Below, piece by piece: positions 13,367-22,746 of a stretch of 64,000 bases of DNA. Each line of letters opens with the position of its first letter. Position 1 is the first letter of the stretch. The notes beneath the pieces were generated by a model, which made no database searches, was not told the origin of the DNA, and saw nothing but the letters and a program-made list of their open reading frames with translations. The position numbers and the translations under genes were made by a program. The stretch lies in NCBI GenBank assembly GCA_014728295.1, contig WJLW01000123.1, forward strand, positions 1 through 64,000, given 5' to 3'. The DNA comes from Chitinivibrionales bacterium. GTDB lineage: Bacteria; Fibrobacterota; Chitinivibrionia; Chitinivibrionales; WJKA01.

Positions 13367-15342
13367 AATTCTTGACGCAGTGGAACCGTACCAAGCTTAT
13401 CAATAGCGTTATCGTTCTCGTTCTGCTCCTGGTCAGCTTCAAGCTGGGGAGCATGCGCAATGCGTCCGGTTTGGCCGAAGCACACGCGGGGCATGAGCAA
13501 GCGCAGCAGACCGAACACGCTGCAATCACGTGGACCTGTTCGATGCACCCGCAGATTCAGCTTCCCGAGCCGGGACAGTGCCCGATCTGTTTCATGGACC
13601 TGATTGCGCTTTCGGAAAGTGAAGATGATGAGGAAGCGGCCGGCGCCCCCCGCCTGACCATGACCGAACGCGCCAAAGCCCTGGCGAATATCGTCACGGC
13701 GCCGACCGTCCGTCGCGCGGCAATCGCCGAAGTTCGCATGACCGGCAAAATCGCCTTTGACGAAACCAGGGTTGAAATGATTACCGCCCGCATTGACGGA
13801 CGCATCGACCGGCTGTTTGTGGATTATACCGGCATACCCGTGACGCGCGGCGATCATCTTGCACAAATTTACAGTCCGGAACTCGTCTCGTTGCAGAAGG
13901 AATTGCTGGTAGCTTCCCGGGCGCCGGCAAACACCGACAGCAGCCAACTGGTTTACCAGAGCATCAAAAGCACCTTCGGTGCTGCCCGGGAAAAGCTGCG
14001 TCTACTCGGATTTTCTAAGCGGCAATTGTCTTCTTTGCTCAAGCGCAACAGCACGACGGATCACATGACCATACGCAGCAGCCAACAGGGCGTGGTCGTC
14101 AAAAAGCTGGTCGAAGAAGGCAGTTATGTCCGGAAAGGCGCGCCCCTCTTCCACATTGCCGATCTGCGCACGCTCTGGGTTAAGCTTGACGCATACGAAA
14201 CAGATCTGGTCTGGCTGCGACTGGGCCAAACCGTCTCCTTTACCGTCGAGGCCTGGCCCGGCGACACCTTTTCTGGCGCAATCTCATTCATCGACCCGCT
14301 TGTCGATCCCGCAACGCGTACCGTTGACATACGCGTAATCGTCGACAATATGGACGGCAGGCTGAAACCGGACATGTTCGTCACGGCAAATATCAACGCG
14401 CACGTGGCTGCAAGCGGCGGGGTCAAAACCACGTCGCTCAGAGGCAAATGGATCAGTCCCATGCATCCGCAGATCGTCAAAGACAAGCCGGGGACGTGTG
14501 ACATCTGCGGCATGCCGCTGGTTCCGGCCGAAGAGCTGGGTTACGTTACCTCGGGTTTTGAAAACCTCGATCCCCTGCTGATACCGGCAACGGCGCCCCT
14601 GCATACCGGTGAACGGGCCGTCGTCTATGTTGCCGTCCCCGAAACCGACAAACCGACTTTTGAAGGCCGCACTATCGTGCTGGGCCCCCGCGTCGGCAGC
14701 CACTACATCGTCAAATCCGGACTAACAGAAGGCGAAATGGTGGTTGTCAACGGTGCGTTCAAAATAGACGGCGAATTGCAGATTCGTGCCAAACCGAGCA
14801 TGATGAATCCGGCTGCCATTGCACCGCCGACGGATACGCTGGAACGGTTCGAGAACATCAAGGTACCCCGCACTTCGGATGAGCCGGTTGAATCGTCCTT
14901 TCTGAACCAGCTTGGCGTGGTATACGAGCACTATTTTTCGCTTGCCGAAGCACTCGTCAAAGACGAGCAGGATCTCGCCGTCAAAAAGCTCAAGGCATTC
15001 GGCCCGCTTCTCTCCAAAGTCAATGCGCCGGAAACGCAACGATATGTGGCCTGGCGTACGGCGGTAAAAACGATGCGCCAAAAACTCGAGCACGTCAGCC
15101 ACCTGCACGGTATGCCGGAGGCGCGACAGCTTTTCGCAGATATCTCGAAGCAAATCATCAAGGCCGAAAAGCACTTCGGTCACAGATCGGATTCAGATCA
15201 CTTTCTGGCATTCTGCCCGATGGCGTTCAATGACAAAGGCGCCTACTGGCTTCAGAAGCAGGAAGGCATTTTGAATCCGTACTTTGGCGCAAAAATGCTC
15301 AAATGCGGAGCAATCAAGGAAACGTATTCTGCAAGCAAGTGA
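13363..15342 (+). CDS. cusB: CusB-type periplasmic adaptor with two heavy-metal-binding domains and DUF3347
   Basis: A 659-residue membrane-fusion protein with an N-terminal membrane anchor (residues about 12-30). It contains a metal-binding domain at residues 57-80 (WTCSMHPQI...CPICFMDL), the lipoyl/barrel-sandwich and alpha-hairpin adaptor core (about 110-345), and a second metal-binding domain inserted at about 363-395 (WISPMHPQI...CDICGMPL). The C-terminal beta domain is followed by a DUF3347 domain (about 515-655) ending with CPMAFNDKGAYWL and MLKCG. The MHP-CxxC motifs and Met/Cys residues fit Cu(I)/Ag(I) delivery to the pump. It is longer than Escherichia coli CusB because of these extra domains. 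It overlaps the TolC gene by four bases and ends 12 bases before cusA. Confidence 0.93.
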   Translation: MKFLTQWNRTKLINSVIVLVLLLVSFKLGSMRNASGLAEAHAGHEQAQQTEHAAITWTCSMHPQIQLPEPGQCPICFMDLIALSESEDDEEAAGAPRLTMTERAKALANIVTAPTVRRAAIAEVRMTGKIAFDETRVEMITARIDGRIDRLFVDYTGIPVTRGDHLAQIYSPELVSLQKELLVASRAPANTDSSQLVYQSIKSTFGAAREKLRLLGFSKRQLSSLLKRNSTTDHMTIRSSQQGVVVKKLVEEGSYVRKGAPLFHIADLRTLWVKLDAYETDLVWLRLGQTVSFTVEAWPGDTFSGAISFIDPLVDPATRTVDIRVIVDNMDGRLKPDMFVTANINAHVAASGGVKTTSLRGKWISPMHPQIVKDKPGTCDICGMPLVPAEELGYVTSGFENLDPLLIPATAPLHTGERAVVYVAVPETDKPTFEGRTIVLGPRVGSHYIVKSGLTEGEMVVVNGAFKIDGELQIRAKPSMMNPAAIAPPTDTLERFENIKVPRTSDEPVESSFLNQLGVVYEHYFSLAEALVKDEQDLAVKKLKAFGPLLSKVNAPETQRYVAWRTAVKTMRQKLEHVSHLHGMPEARQLFADISKQIIKAEKHFGHRSDSDHFLAFCPMAFNDKGAYWLQKQEGILNPYFGAKMLKCGAIKETYSASK

Positions 15343-15354
15343 GGAAATGCCAAC

Positions 15355-18300
15355 ATGAGCACGACCACAGTCTCCTCACCAGTCGGCCGCCTGATACGAT
15401 TTTGCCTCGATAACAAGCTGGTTACCGGACTGGCGCTTGCGGGCGTTATTTTCTGGGGAATCGTTGTCGCACCGTTTAACTGGGAGCTGCCCTGGTTGAC
15501 GCGTAATCCGGTGCCCGTAGACGCAATTCCCGACATTGGCGAGAATCAGCAAATCGTCTTTACGCGCTGGATGGGACGCAGCCCGCAGGATATCGAGGAT
15601 CAGATTACCTATCCGCTGACCGTATCCCTGCTGGGAATCCCGGGCGTCAAGACCGTTCGCAGCTTTTCGATGTTCGGCTTCTCCAGTATCTATGTCATAT
15701 TCAACGAAGATGTCGAATTTTACTGGTCACGCAGCAGGATCCTGGAAAAACTGGCGTCACTCCCCGCCAATACCTTGCCGACCGGTGTCAACCCGACACT
15801 GGGCCCGGATGCAACTGCGCTGGGGCAGGTGTTCTGGTACACGCTCGAAGGGCGTGACGACCGGGGCAATCCGGCCGGGGGTTGGGACCTGCAGGAGCTG
15901 CGCAGCATTCAGGACTGGTATGTTCGCTATGGCCTGATGCAGGCTGCAGGCGTTGCCGAAGTCGCCTCGGTGGGCGGACATGTCAAGGAGTACCAGGTGG
16001 ACGTCGATCCGGACGCCATGCGGGCCCATAACGTTACACTCGAGCAGGTGTTCGCAGCGGTAAAGCAGTCGAATCTTGACGTCGGCGCACGTACAATCGA
16101 AATCAATAATGTCGAATATGTCATCCGCGGCGTCGGCTTTCTGAAAACCGTTGCCGACCTGGAAAACGCCGTTGTCCGCGTACGGGACAACGTACCGATT
16201 ACACTGGACAAGGTTGCCCATGTCTCCCTTGGCCCCGCACTGCGCAGGGGGATACTTGACAAAGAGGGCGCAGAGGTCGTTGGCGGCGTCGTGGTTGCGC
16301 GCTACGGTGAAAATCCCATGGCCGTGATCGACAGCATTAAAGCGCAAATCCGCGAAATCTCTCCCGGGCTGCCCGCAAAAGAACTCCCCGACGGCACGCA
16401 ATCGAAAGTGTCGATCGTTCCGTTTTATGATCGCTCCGGTCTGATCGATGAGACGCTGGGTACGCTGAACAATGCCATCTATCTCGAGATATTGATTACG
16501 GTGCTGGTCATCCTGATCATGCTCAACAATGTCGGCAGCTCGCTGATTATTTCCGGCATATTGCCCGTCGCGGTACTGATGAGCTTTATCGGGATGAAAC
16601 TTTTTGGCGTCGATGCAAATATCGTTTCGCTATCAGGCATTGCCATAGCAATCGGTACGGTAGTTGACATGGGTATTGTCCTCAGCGAAAACGTGCTCAA
16701 GCATGTGCAGTCGGCGCGACCGGAGGACGATATAAAGGAGCTCGTTTTCAGAGCGTCAAACGAGGTAGGCGGCGCCATGCTTACCGCCGTGCTCACCACC
16801 GTCATCAGCTTTCTGCCCGTCTTCACCATGGAGGCGGCCGAGGGCAAGCTCTTCAAGCCGCTGGCCTATACCAAAACATTCGCCCTGCTGGCGTCAATCA
16901 TTCTTGCGCTGACGGTGTTGCCGTCGGTGCTGCATATCGTTTTGGGCAGAACCAGGAAACACAGCGGTATGGTTCTGCAATGGACAACAGCGGCGGCAAG
17001 CGTCGTCGCCGGGCTGCTGCTCGTATTCACCACGCGCTGGTGGATCGGCTTAATCGTCATGCTCTTCGGTGCACGCGCTCTCATGCAGCGCCTGCTGATC
17101 GAGCGGTGGCGCAACCGCCTTCCGCATATTGTCAATGGGTGCATCATTGCGATCGTGGGGCTGCTGCTGTCCGCCGACTGGCTGCCGCTGGGTGCATCGC
17201 GAGCGCTGGTGATGAATTTGCTGTTTGTTGTCGTGGCGGTAGGCGGATTGCTGATGGTGTTCAAGCTGTTCATTTATTACTATCCGTCAATGCTCGCCTG
17301 GTTTCTGGACAGAAAAGCGGTCTTTCTTGCACCGGTAGGTTTGCTGGTTGTGCTGGGGCTGGTGATCTGGCTGGGGTTTTCACGCGTCTTCTTTTTTCTT
17401 CCCGACGGCATACGCCGGCTTGCGCCCTTTACGGCAGTTGCGCATGCCTTTCCCGGCCTGGGTAAAGAGTTTATGCCACCACTCGACGAAGGCTCCTACC
17501 TCTACATGCCGACGACCATGACGCATGCGTCAATTGGCGAGGTGCGGGACATCATCCGCAAGCAGGATATGGCAATCAGCGCAATACCCGAAGTTGCAAG
17601 CGCGGTCGGCAAACTGGGACGCGTCGAAAGTCCGCTCGATCCCGCGCCCATATCTATGATCGAGACCATAATCAACATCGTACCCGAATACATGGTCGAT
17701 GAGAATGGCCGCAGAATTCGCTACAAATACGATAGACGCAATCAAGAATTCGTGCGTGACGGCCGGGGCAATCTCATCCCCGACCCGCGTGGCAAAACCT
17801 TTCGGCAATGGCGCGATCACCTAACCCACCCCGATCAGATCTGGGATGAAATTGTCAGGCGGGCGCAGATTCCCGGGGTCACCGCGGCCCCCAGACTGCA
17901 GCCGATTGCGGCACGTATTGTCATGCTCCAGAGCGGCATGCGTGCACCGATGGGCGTCAAAGTACAGGGTCCGGATTTGGAGACAATCGAGCGTTTCGGC
18001 ATGCAGCTCGAAAAGCATCTCAAAAAAGTCCCCTCCGTAAAGGCCTCCGCCGTATTTGCCGACCGCATCGTCGGAAAACCCTACCTGGAAATCGAAATAA
18101 ACCGGGAGGCCATTGCACGCTACGGCCTATCGATCGACAAGGTGCAAAATGTCATCGAAATTGCCGTGGGCGGCAAATCGGTAACCAGCACCGTTGAGGG
18201 GCGCGAGCGATACACCGTACGCATACGCTATCCCCGGGAGCGCCGCGGTATGGGACGCGGAGTCGATGACATCAAAAGCATTCTCGTTGCAACTCCCGGC

Positions 18301-19137
18301 GGTGCACAGATCCCGCTCGGTCTCGTTGTGCAAGTCGTGTATCGCCGCGGCCCGCAGGTGATAAAAAGTGAAGACACGTTTCTCACCGGCTATGTCTTAT
18401 TCGACAAACGCGACGGCTCTGCCGAAGTTGACGTGGTGCAGGATGCCCGCCGGTATCTCGACAGCAAGATCGAACGCAACGAACTGACCATTCCCCCGCA
18501 GGTAACCTACGAATTTGCCGGCAGCTATAAGAACCAGATCCGTTCGGAAAAGCGGCTGATGGTGGTTCTGCCGGTAGCGTTGCTGTTGATATTTCTAATC
18601 CTCTATTTCCAATTTAAAAAAGTACCGACAACCTTACTGGTGTTCAGCGGGATCATCGTTGCCTGGTCGGGCGGCTTTTTTCTGCTGTGGCTGTACGGGC
18701 AGGAATGGTTTTTCAACGTATCGCTGTTGGGCGTTGACTTACGCACGGTGTTCCAGATTCATACCATAAATTTGAGCGTTGCGATATGGGTGGGCTTTCT
18801 GGCGCTCTTTGGCATTGCCACAGATGACGGGGTGGTCATGTGCACCTATCTGCAGCAGCAATTTGACAAACGCAATCACGGATCGATTCGTGAAGTTCGC
18901 GCATCGGTTATAGCCGCAGCCTCACGCAGAGTTCGCCCCGCTTTGATGACCTCCGCAACAACCATACTGGCACTCCTGCCCATACTCACAGCAACCGGCC
19001 GCGGTGCGGATGTCATGATCCCCATGGCAATTCCCTCATTCGGGGGCATGATCATCGAGCTGCTGACGATATTTCTCGCGCCGGTATTGTACAGTTGGAC
19101 CGAAGAACGGAAAATCAGACGCGCCCACCGAAGCTGA
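15355..19137 (+). CDS. cusA: CusA/CzcA-family heavy-metal efflux RND pump
   Basis: An inner-membrane proton-driven pump of 1260 residues. It shows the HAE1/HME-RND architecture: first helix, porter loop (PVDAIPDIGENQQIVFTRW; RSPQDIEDQITYPLTVSL), helices 2-7 with the proton-relay region (SGIAIAIGTVVDMGIVLSE), a second porter loop, and closing helices with DDGVVM and RPALMTSATTILALLPIL. IVMLQSGMRAPMG lies where CusA carries methionine metal ligands. It is about 200 residues longer than E. coli CusA. Extra hydrophobic helices lie after the first membrane block (about 540-640), and an added charged loop (YKYDRRNQEFVRDGRGN) sits in the second porter domain; such long forms are known from environmental bacteria. 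With the adaptor and channel it makes a complete Cu/Ag-type export complex. Confidence 0.93.
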   Translation: MSTTTVSSPVGRLIRFCLDNKLVTGLALAGVIFWGIVVAPFNWELPWLTRNPVPVDAIPDIGENQQIVFTRWMGRSPQDIEDQITYPLTVSLLGIPGVKTVRSFSMFGFSSIYVIFNEDVEFYWSRSRILEKLASLPANTLPTGVNPTLGPDATALGQVFWYTLEGRDDRGNPAGGWDLQELRSIQDWYVRYGLMQAAGVAEVASVGGHVKEYQVDVDPDAMRAHNVTLEQVFAAVKQSNLDVGARTIEINNVEYVIRGVGFLKTVADLENAVVRVRDNVPITLDKVAHVSLGPALRRGILDKEGAEVVGGVVVARYGENPMAVIDSIKAQIREISPGLPAKELPDGTQSKVSIVPFYDRSGLIDETLGTLNNAIYLEILITVLVILIMLNNVGSSLIISGILPVAVLMSFIGMKLFGVDANIVSLSGIAIAIGTVVDMGIVLSENVLKHVQSARPEDDIKELVFRASNEVGGAMLTAVLTTVISFLPVFTMEAAEGKLFKPLAYTKTFALLASIILALTVLPSVLHIVLGRTRKHSGMVLQWTTAAASVVAGLLLVFTTRWWIGLIVMLFGARALMQRLLIERWRNRLPHIVNGCIIAIVGLLLSADWLPLGASRALVMNLLFVVVAVGGLLMVFKLFIYYYPSMLAWFLDRKAVFLAPVGLLVVLGLVIWLGFSRVFFFLPDGIRRLAPFTAVAHAFPGLGKEFMPPLDEGSYLYMPTTMTHASIGEVRDIIRKQDMAISAIPEVASAVGKLGRVESPLDPAPISMIETIINIVPEYMVDENGRRIRYKYDRRNQEFVRDGRGNLIPDPRGKTFRQWRDHLTHPDQIWDEIVRRAQIPGVTAAPRLQPIAARIVMLQSGMRAPMGVKVQGPDLETIERFGMQLEKHLKKVPSVKASAVFADRIVGKPYLEIEINREAIARYGLSIDKVQNVIEIAVGGKSVTSTVEGRERYTVRIRYPRERRGMGRGVDDIKSILVATPGGAQIPLGLVVQVVYRRGPQVIKSEDTFLTGYVLFDKRDGSAEVDVVQDARRYLDSKIERNELTIPPQVTYEFAGSYKNQIRSEKRLMVVLPVALLLIFLILYFQFKKVPTTLLVFSGIIVAWSGGFFLLWLYGQEWFFNVSLLGVDLRTVFQIHTINLSVAIWVGFLALFGIATDDGVVMCTYLQQQFDKRNHGSIREVRASVIAAASRRVRPALMTSATTILALLPILTATGRGADVMIPMAIPSFGGMIIELLTIFLAPVLYSWTEERKIRRAHRS

Positions 19138-19460
19138 AACGATCATATTCGCAGCACCTGTTCTCGCCCGGCAACGGAGCTTTTCGAGTGCTTCGATTGG
19201 CCTTCTTAACGCATCGCACTGCTGAATTGGAGGTGTACACCCCCAAACTGTAAATTATTCCGACACTGCAACACTCCTCTTTACACAAGGTGGTAAGGCC
19301 TAACCACGCAATAACCTGCCGGCAGGCCGGTGTACCGGGCAAACTAATCGTAACATAATCATGGAGTTACTCAGCAAAGGCGGCGCCCCCCCCTGCCCGG
19401 GCAGGCACAGCGATTGCTGGAGATATAGAGTGATTAACCTTAAATAAGGAGCAACACCAC
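19138..19460. other. Intergenic stretch with two short palindromes
   Basis: No gene is seen in these 323 bases. Two related GC-rich palindromes occur: CCTGCCGGCAGG (19315-19326) and CCTGCCCGGGCAGG (19392-19405). Neither is followed by a T-run. They could be dispersed palindromic repeats or weak terminators for the efflux operon. AAGGAG near 19448 is the ribosome binding site of the next gene. Confidence 0.5.
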
Positions 19461-20135
19461 ATGAGAAAAGCAATTATCGCAGTCCTTATCAGCATCTTCG
19501 TCGCCAAAGCAGATTTTATCGAATTGATCGACAACGGCAGTTTTGAAGACGCATCAAGCGCCAGTGTCGGTGAGATTCATGGCCTGAAGATAAGCGACCT
19601 GGTAAACGGCGGAGGAAACCAGTCCTGGGATGTTTATGACGTGATTCCGGCTTGGACAACATCAGCCGGTGAAGGTATCGAACTGCAGAAAAATACCATC
19701 GTAGATGCGCAGAACGGCAACATCTACGTTGAGCTGGACTCGCATCCGGGTAGCAACGGCATCAGCAACAGCACGATGTTTCAGTCGGTTAGCCTCACCG
19801 AAGAAGCGAGCCTGCAGCTTTCTTTCTGGTACAAACCCCGCACAGCGCTTGCAAATGACAATGGCATCAAAGTGACGTTTGACGGGGTTGAAATAGCACA
19901 TCCCAACAAGAAAGCACCTTCGGCATGGGAAGAAGTTGCGGTCGATCTTGGTCTGTTTGGCCCCGGATCCTACGACCTTGCATTTGCAGCCACCGGTGAA
20001 GATAATACGCTGGGCGGATTCGTGGACAATGTCAGCCTCAAGGCCCATGCGGTTGCGGAACCGGGTTCACTTTCTCTGATGGGAATCGGGCTTCTTTTTC
20101 TGGCCGGTTGGCTGAGAAAGAGGAGGAATTCGTAG
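19461..20135 (+). CDS. PEP-CTERM surface protein with NGSFE jelly-roll domain
   Basis: A 224-residue exported protein with an N-terminal signal (KAIIAVLISIFVAKA) and a beta-rich domain beginning LIDNGSFED, as in DUF642 or carbohydrate-binding-like choice-of-anchor proteins. The C-terminus is a textbook PEP-CTERM signal: VAEPGSLSL, a hydrophobic helix (MGIGLLFLAGWL) and a basic end (RKRRNS). In known systems an exosortase cleaves at this signal and attaches the protein to the surface or exopolysaccharide. No exosortase gene is in this window. AAGGAG lies 13 bases upstream of the ATG. It is probably monocistronic and ends at the terminator at 20224-20263. Confidence 0.85.
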   Translation: MRKAIIAVLISIFVAKADFIELIDNGSFEDASSASVGEIHGLKISDLVNGGGNQSWDVYDVIPAWTTSAGEGIELQKNTIVDAQNGNIYVELDSHPGSNGISNSTMFQSVSLTEEASLQLSFWYKPRTALANDNGIKVTFDGVEIAHPNKKAPSAWEEVAVDLGLFGPGSYDLAFAATGEDNTLGGFVDNVSLKAHAVAEPGSLSLMGIGLLFLAGWLRKRRNS

Positions 20136-20223
20136 AAGATAGGTTTCCCGCTGGTATCACAGGCCCCCCGTTCAGCGGAAGAAAACAGACAATCTCTCAG
20201 ATAAAATTTTGCCGGCAGAAATT

Positions 20224-20263
20224 AAAATGCCGGGTGTTAAATTACTCAACCACCCGGCATTTT
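20224..20263. terminator. Bidirectional intrinsic terminator
   Basis: A perfect 13-bp stem (AAAATGCCGGGTG at 20224-20236, CACCCGGCATTTT at 20251-20263) with a 14-nt loop is flanked by A-run and T-run on either strand. It sits between the convergent PEP-CTERM gene and beta-barrel gene and can serve both. Confidence 0.85.
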
Positions 20264-20283
20264 CTATTTTGGTACGGTGGGTA

Positions 20284-20949
20284 TTATCCGCCAATGTAAT
20301 ATCGCAAGCCAATAGACAAACCATCGGTCCCAAAGGATATTTTGTTGTCTTCCATCTCTTTCACCTCATCCTTCGTTCCGCTGCTATTAGAGCCCAGATA
20401 CTTTGTTTTGGGAATAAAGCTCATTGCAAGACCGGTTCTGAAGAATATAGAAAAGCTTTCGGTGAAATAATAAGCCGGTTCGACACCCAGGGATATGGTT
20501 GGGGTAAAACGTGAATCTGTTACGATGTCCTCATCAAAGTTTGGATCAAAAGCAATTTTTTGCACGACCCCGTTAAACTTAGCATAGATACCCATATCGG
20601 CGTCATCGCCTTCAATAGGGATTATCGTTGCACCTACACTGAAAACCAATGCAAACTCACTTGGTTCTTCATCGGTAAATGAAGCACTGTCTTCCTCAAC
20701 GCCACTAACAATTAACAAACCCAGGGATGCATCGAAACCCAGCATTTCACTGGGTGCAACTCTCAAACCAATGCCTGCAAATGGAGCCGTTGAGACGTAA
20801 TCTGCAGAGCCGAAGGAAAAGGTAGACATCATTGCCATTAGGTTTGATTCAACACTAACGCCAATAATCCCCTTATCCGCAGCTCCATGAGCTGTGAACA
20901 AGCTTGCCGAAAATAAAACTACTGCGAGAAAAGAAAAAGAGCGTTTCAT
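20284..20949 (-). CDS. Outer-membrane beta-barrel-like protein, hypothetical
   Basis: 221 residues with an N-terminal signal peptide (FSFLAVVLFSASLFTAHG), then alternating polar/hydrophobic strands with many glycines and aromatics (FAGIGLRVAPSEMLGFDAS; ISLGVEPAYYFTESFSIFF). It ends in aromatic-rich IGLRYYIGG, a pattern of small outer-membrane barrels. AAGGAG is six bases before the ATG. No specific family or ligand can be named. It is a single gene converging on the terminator shared with the PEP-CTERM gene. Confidence 0.6.
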   Translation of the reverse strand: MKRSFSFLAVVLFSASLFTAHGAADKGIIGVSVESNLMAMMSTFSFGSADYVSTAPFAGIGLRVAPSEMLGFDASLGLLIVSGVEEDSASFTDEEPSEFALVFSVGATIIPIEGDDADMGIYAKFNGVVQKIAFDPNFDEDIVTDSRFTPTISLGVEPAYYFTESFSIFFRTGLAMSFIPKTKYLGSNSSGTKDEVKEMEDNKISFGTDGLSIGLRYYIGG

Positions 20950-21220
20950 ATGAAACTCCTTCTATGAAATGGTTGAAAATAATAAAGAAAATACGCATTC
21001 CGGATTTACCCGCGAGATGCTCGCGAGCACCCATCAACAAAATTTTCAAAAACTTGAACTATCTGAGCCCTTTTCCCTCAGGTACTCTCAGACTTGCAAA
21101 AATACGGATACTTCCACTCTCAATTATTTAAATCATAAAGAAACTACTTATTTCATCCGGCACGGTCAAGGGAAAATGAAAAATCGATACGATGGAACCT
21201 GAAATGCTCAGGCAGAAACT

Positions 21221-22741
21221 TCACTGGTTCAAATTTGCACTGACTTTATACGCCGTCTCCCGCTCCGCCGCTTTCTCCAGCCATCGGGGAACAACTTGTT
21301 CGAGAAATAGCTCTTTTTCCGTTCTCAGCTTATCCATATCAAGGCCGATAAATTCCTGCGCTTTTGCTTTGGTAGCGATATCCGGATACGGCACCACTTT
21401 GTTGTGGCCGAGTTGTGCAAGCAATCGCGCCAGTTTGAGTCGCGCTTCGGCAACAATCGACAAGCCACTTGCAATCGTACGGCCGGTTTCGACCGGTGAG
21501 TGAAATGATGAACCGTGTCCGGCGGCTGCATAATCCCAGCGCCATTGTGCATGGCGAATATTTTGGAGAATATCCTTCATCTGCTTTTCAGTCGCACCAA
21601 GCTCCCAGCACTTTTTTGCTTCAACGTGTGCACTGACCAGCAGCTCTTCGAGTTTGTTTCTGCTCTGAATAATTTTATCCTGGCGCGCATGCACATCCTT
21701 GATGAGGCGTTCAGTCTCTTCGCGATGGCAGACCTGGCAGGAATTTGCAACATTGTTCAGCGGACTCTGGATGTGATGGTCGGTAAATTTCTGTCCGCCT
21801 TCACTCATAAATGGCATATGACAATCCGCGCAGGATATCCCCCTGCTGGCATGGGTTCCGGTGAGATAGATTTCATAGCCGGGATGCTGCGCTTTCAGCA
21901 TCGGAGCTTTGCTTAGCTTATGCCTCCAGTCGACAAACTCCATATTATCATAGTAGGCTTCCATATCCTCGGCGGTCAAACCATTGTCCCACGGTAATGT
22001 CAGATAGGGCACCCCCTCGACTTTATCTTTGTTGAAATAATATTCGACATGACACTGCGCACACACCAGCGAACGCATTTCCTGATGCGATGCTTTGTTG
22101 ATATCACGTCCGGTGCGTTCAAAGGCCTCGAGCAGGGCCGGACGTGAGATGCGCAAGTTCATGGATTCGGCGTCATGGCAGTCGCCACAGCCGATTGGAT
22201 TGACAATTTCTTCACCATGACGTTCCCAGGGGCCGCGATAAAATTCTGCAACGCCAAGCTCTTCCATCAGCCGGGGCACGTCGGGGCTTTTGCATGTCCA
22301 GCAGGTTGCCGGCATCGGACTTGTCTTGTCGCCAATCGGAGCACCGGTGCGGAGGGTGTGGCGCAAATCCTTTACTGCGTAATAATGGCCACGCGCCTGG
22401 ACATAATCTTTGGCAAAACCGTAACCGGCCCACAAGACTACCATGCGAGGATTTTCTTCCAGCATATCAATAGTTGCGCTGCCATTATACTTGCTTCGGA
22501 AGGATGTATCCTGAGTTTGCAGGTGACTCTGGTACTGCATGGGAAAATTCTTTCCCCAGATTTCGTTGCGGGGCTCGAATTGCGAATACTCGACTTGAGG
22601 TGTGTAGGCAAATACGGCCTCAGCTCTGCGCTCGACAATTGATGAGGCCAGAAGCCCCAACAGAAATACGACAAGCACGGTTGTCAGAAAAATCACCCAT
22701 CCCATTGCAGGATGCTTCTTGACATAATCACTAATTGCCAT
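21221..22741 (-). CDS. nrfA: Ammonia-forming cytochrome c nitrite reductase NrfA
   Basis: A 506-residue pentahaem cytochrome c that reduces nitrite to ammonium in the periplasm with six electrons. Five haem-binding motifs are visible: CWTCK (147-151), the catalytic lysine-ligated haem that marks NrfA, and CGDCH (185-189), CAQCH (227-231), CADCH (304-308) and CQVCH (335-339). Residues about 13-35 form an uncleaved or late-cleaved membrane helix. Catalytic-site residues of the family are represented by QHPGYEIYLTGTHA. The start ATG follows GGAG by eight bases. The nrfH gene ends five bases upstream, so the two are co-transcribed. All five c-haems depend on haem supply, linking this operon to the haem clusters in the same window. 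Confidence 0.97.
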   Translation of the reverse strand: MAISDYVKKHPAMGWVIFLTTVLVVFLLGLLASSIVERRAEAVFAYTPQVEYSQFEPRNEIWGKNFPMQYQSHLQTQDTSFRSKYNGSATIDMLEENPRMVVLWAGYGFAKDYVQARGHYYAVKDLRHTLRTGAPIGDKTSPMPATCWTCKSPDVPRLMEELGVAEFYRGPWERHGEEIVNPIGCGDCHDAESMNLRISRPALLEAFERTGRDINKASHQEMRSLVCAQCHVEYYFNKDKVEGVPYLTLPWDNGLTAEDMEAYYDNMEFVDWRHKLSKAPMLKAQHPGYEIYLTGTHASRGISCADCHMPFMSEGGQKFTDHHIQSPLNNVANSCQVCHREETERLIKDVHARQDKIIQSRNKLEELLVSAHVEAKKCWELGATEKQMKDILQNIRHAQWRWDYAAAGHGSSFHSPVETGRTIASGLSIVAEARLKLARLLAQLGHNKVVPYPDIATKAKAQEFIGLDMDKLRTEKELFLEQVVPRWLEKAAERETAYKVSANLNQ

Positions 22742-22746
22742 AATAA

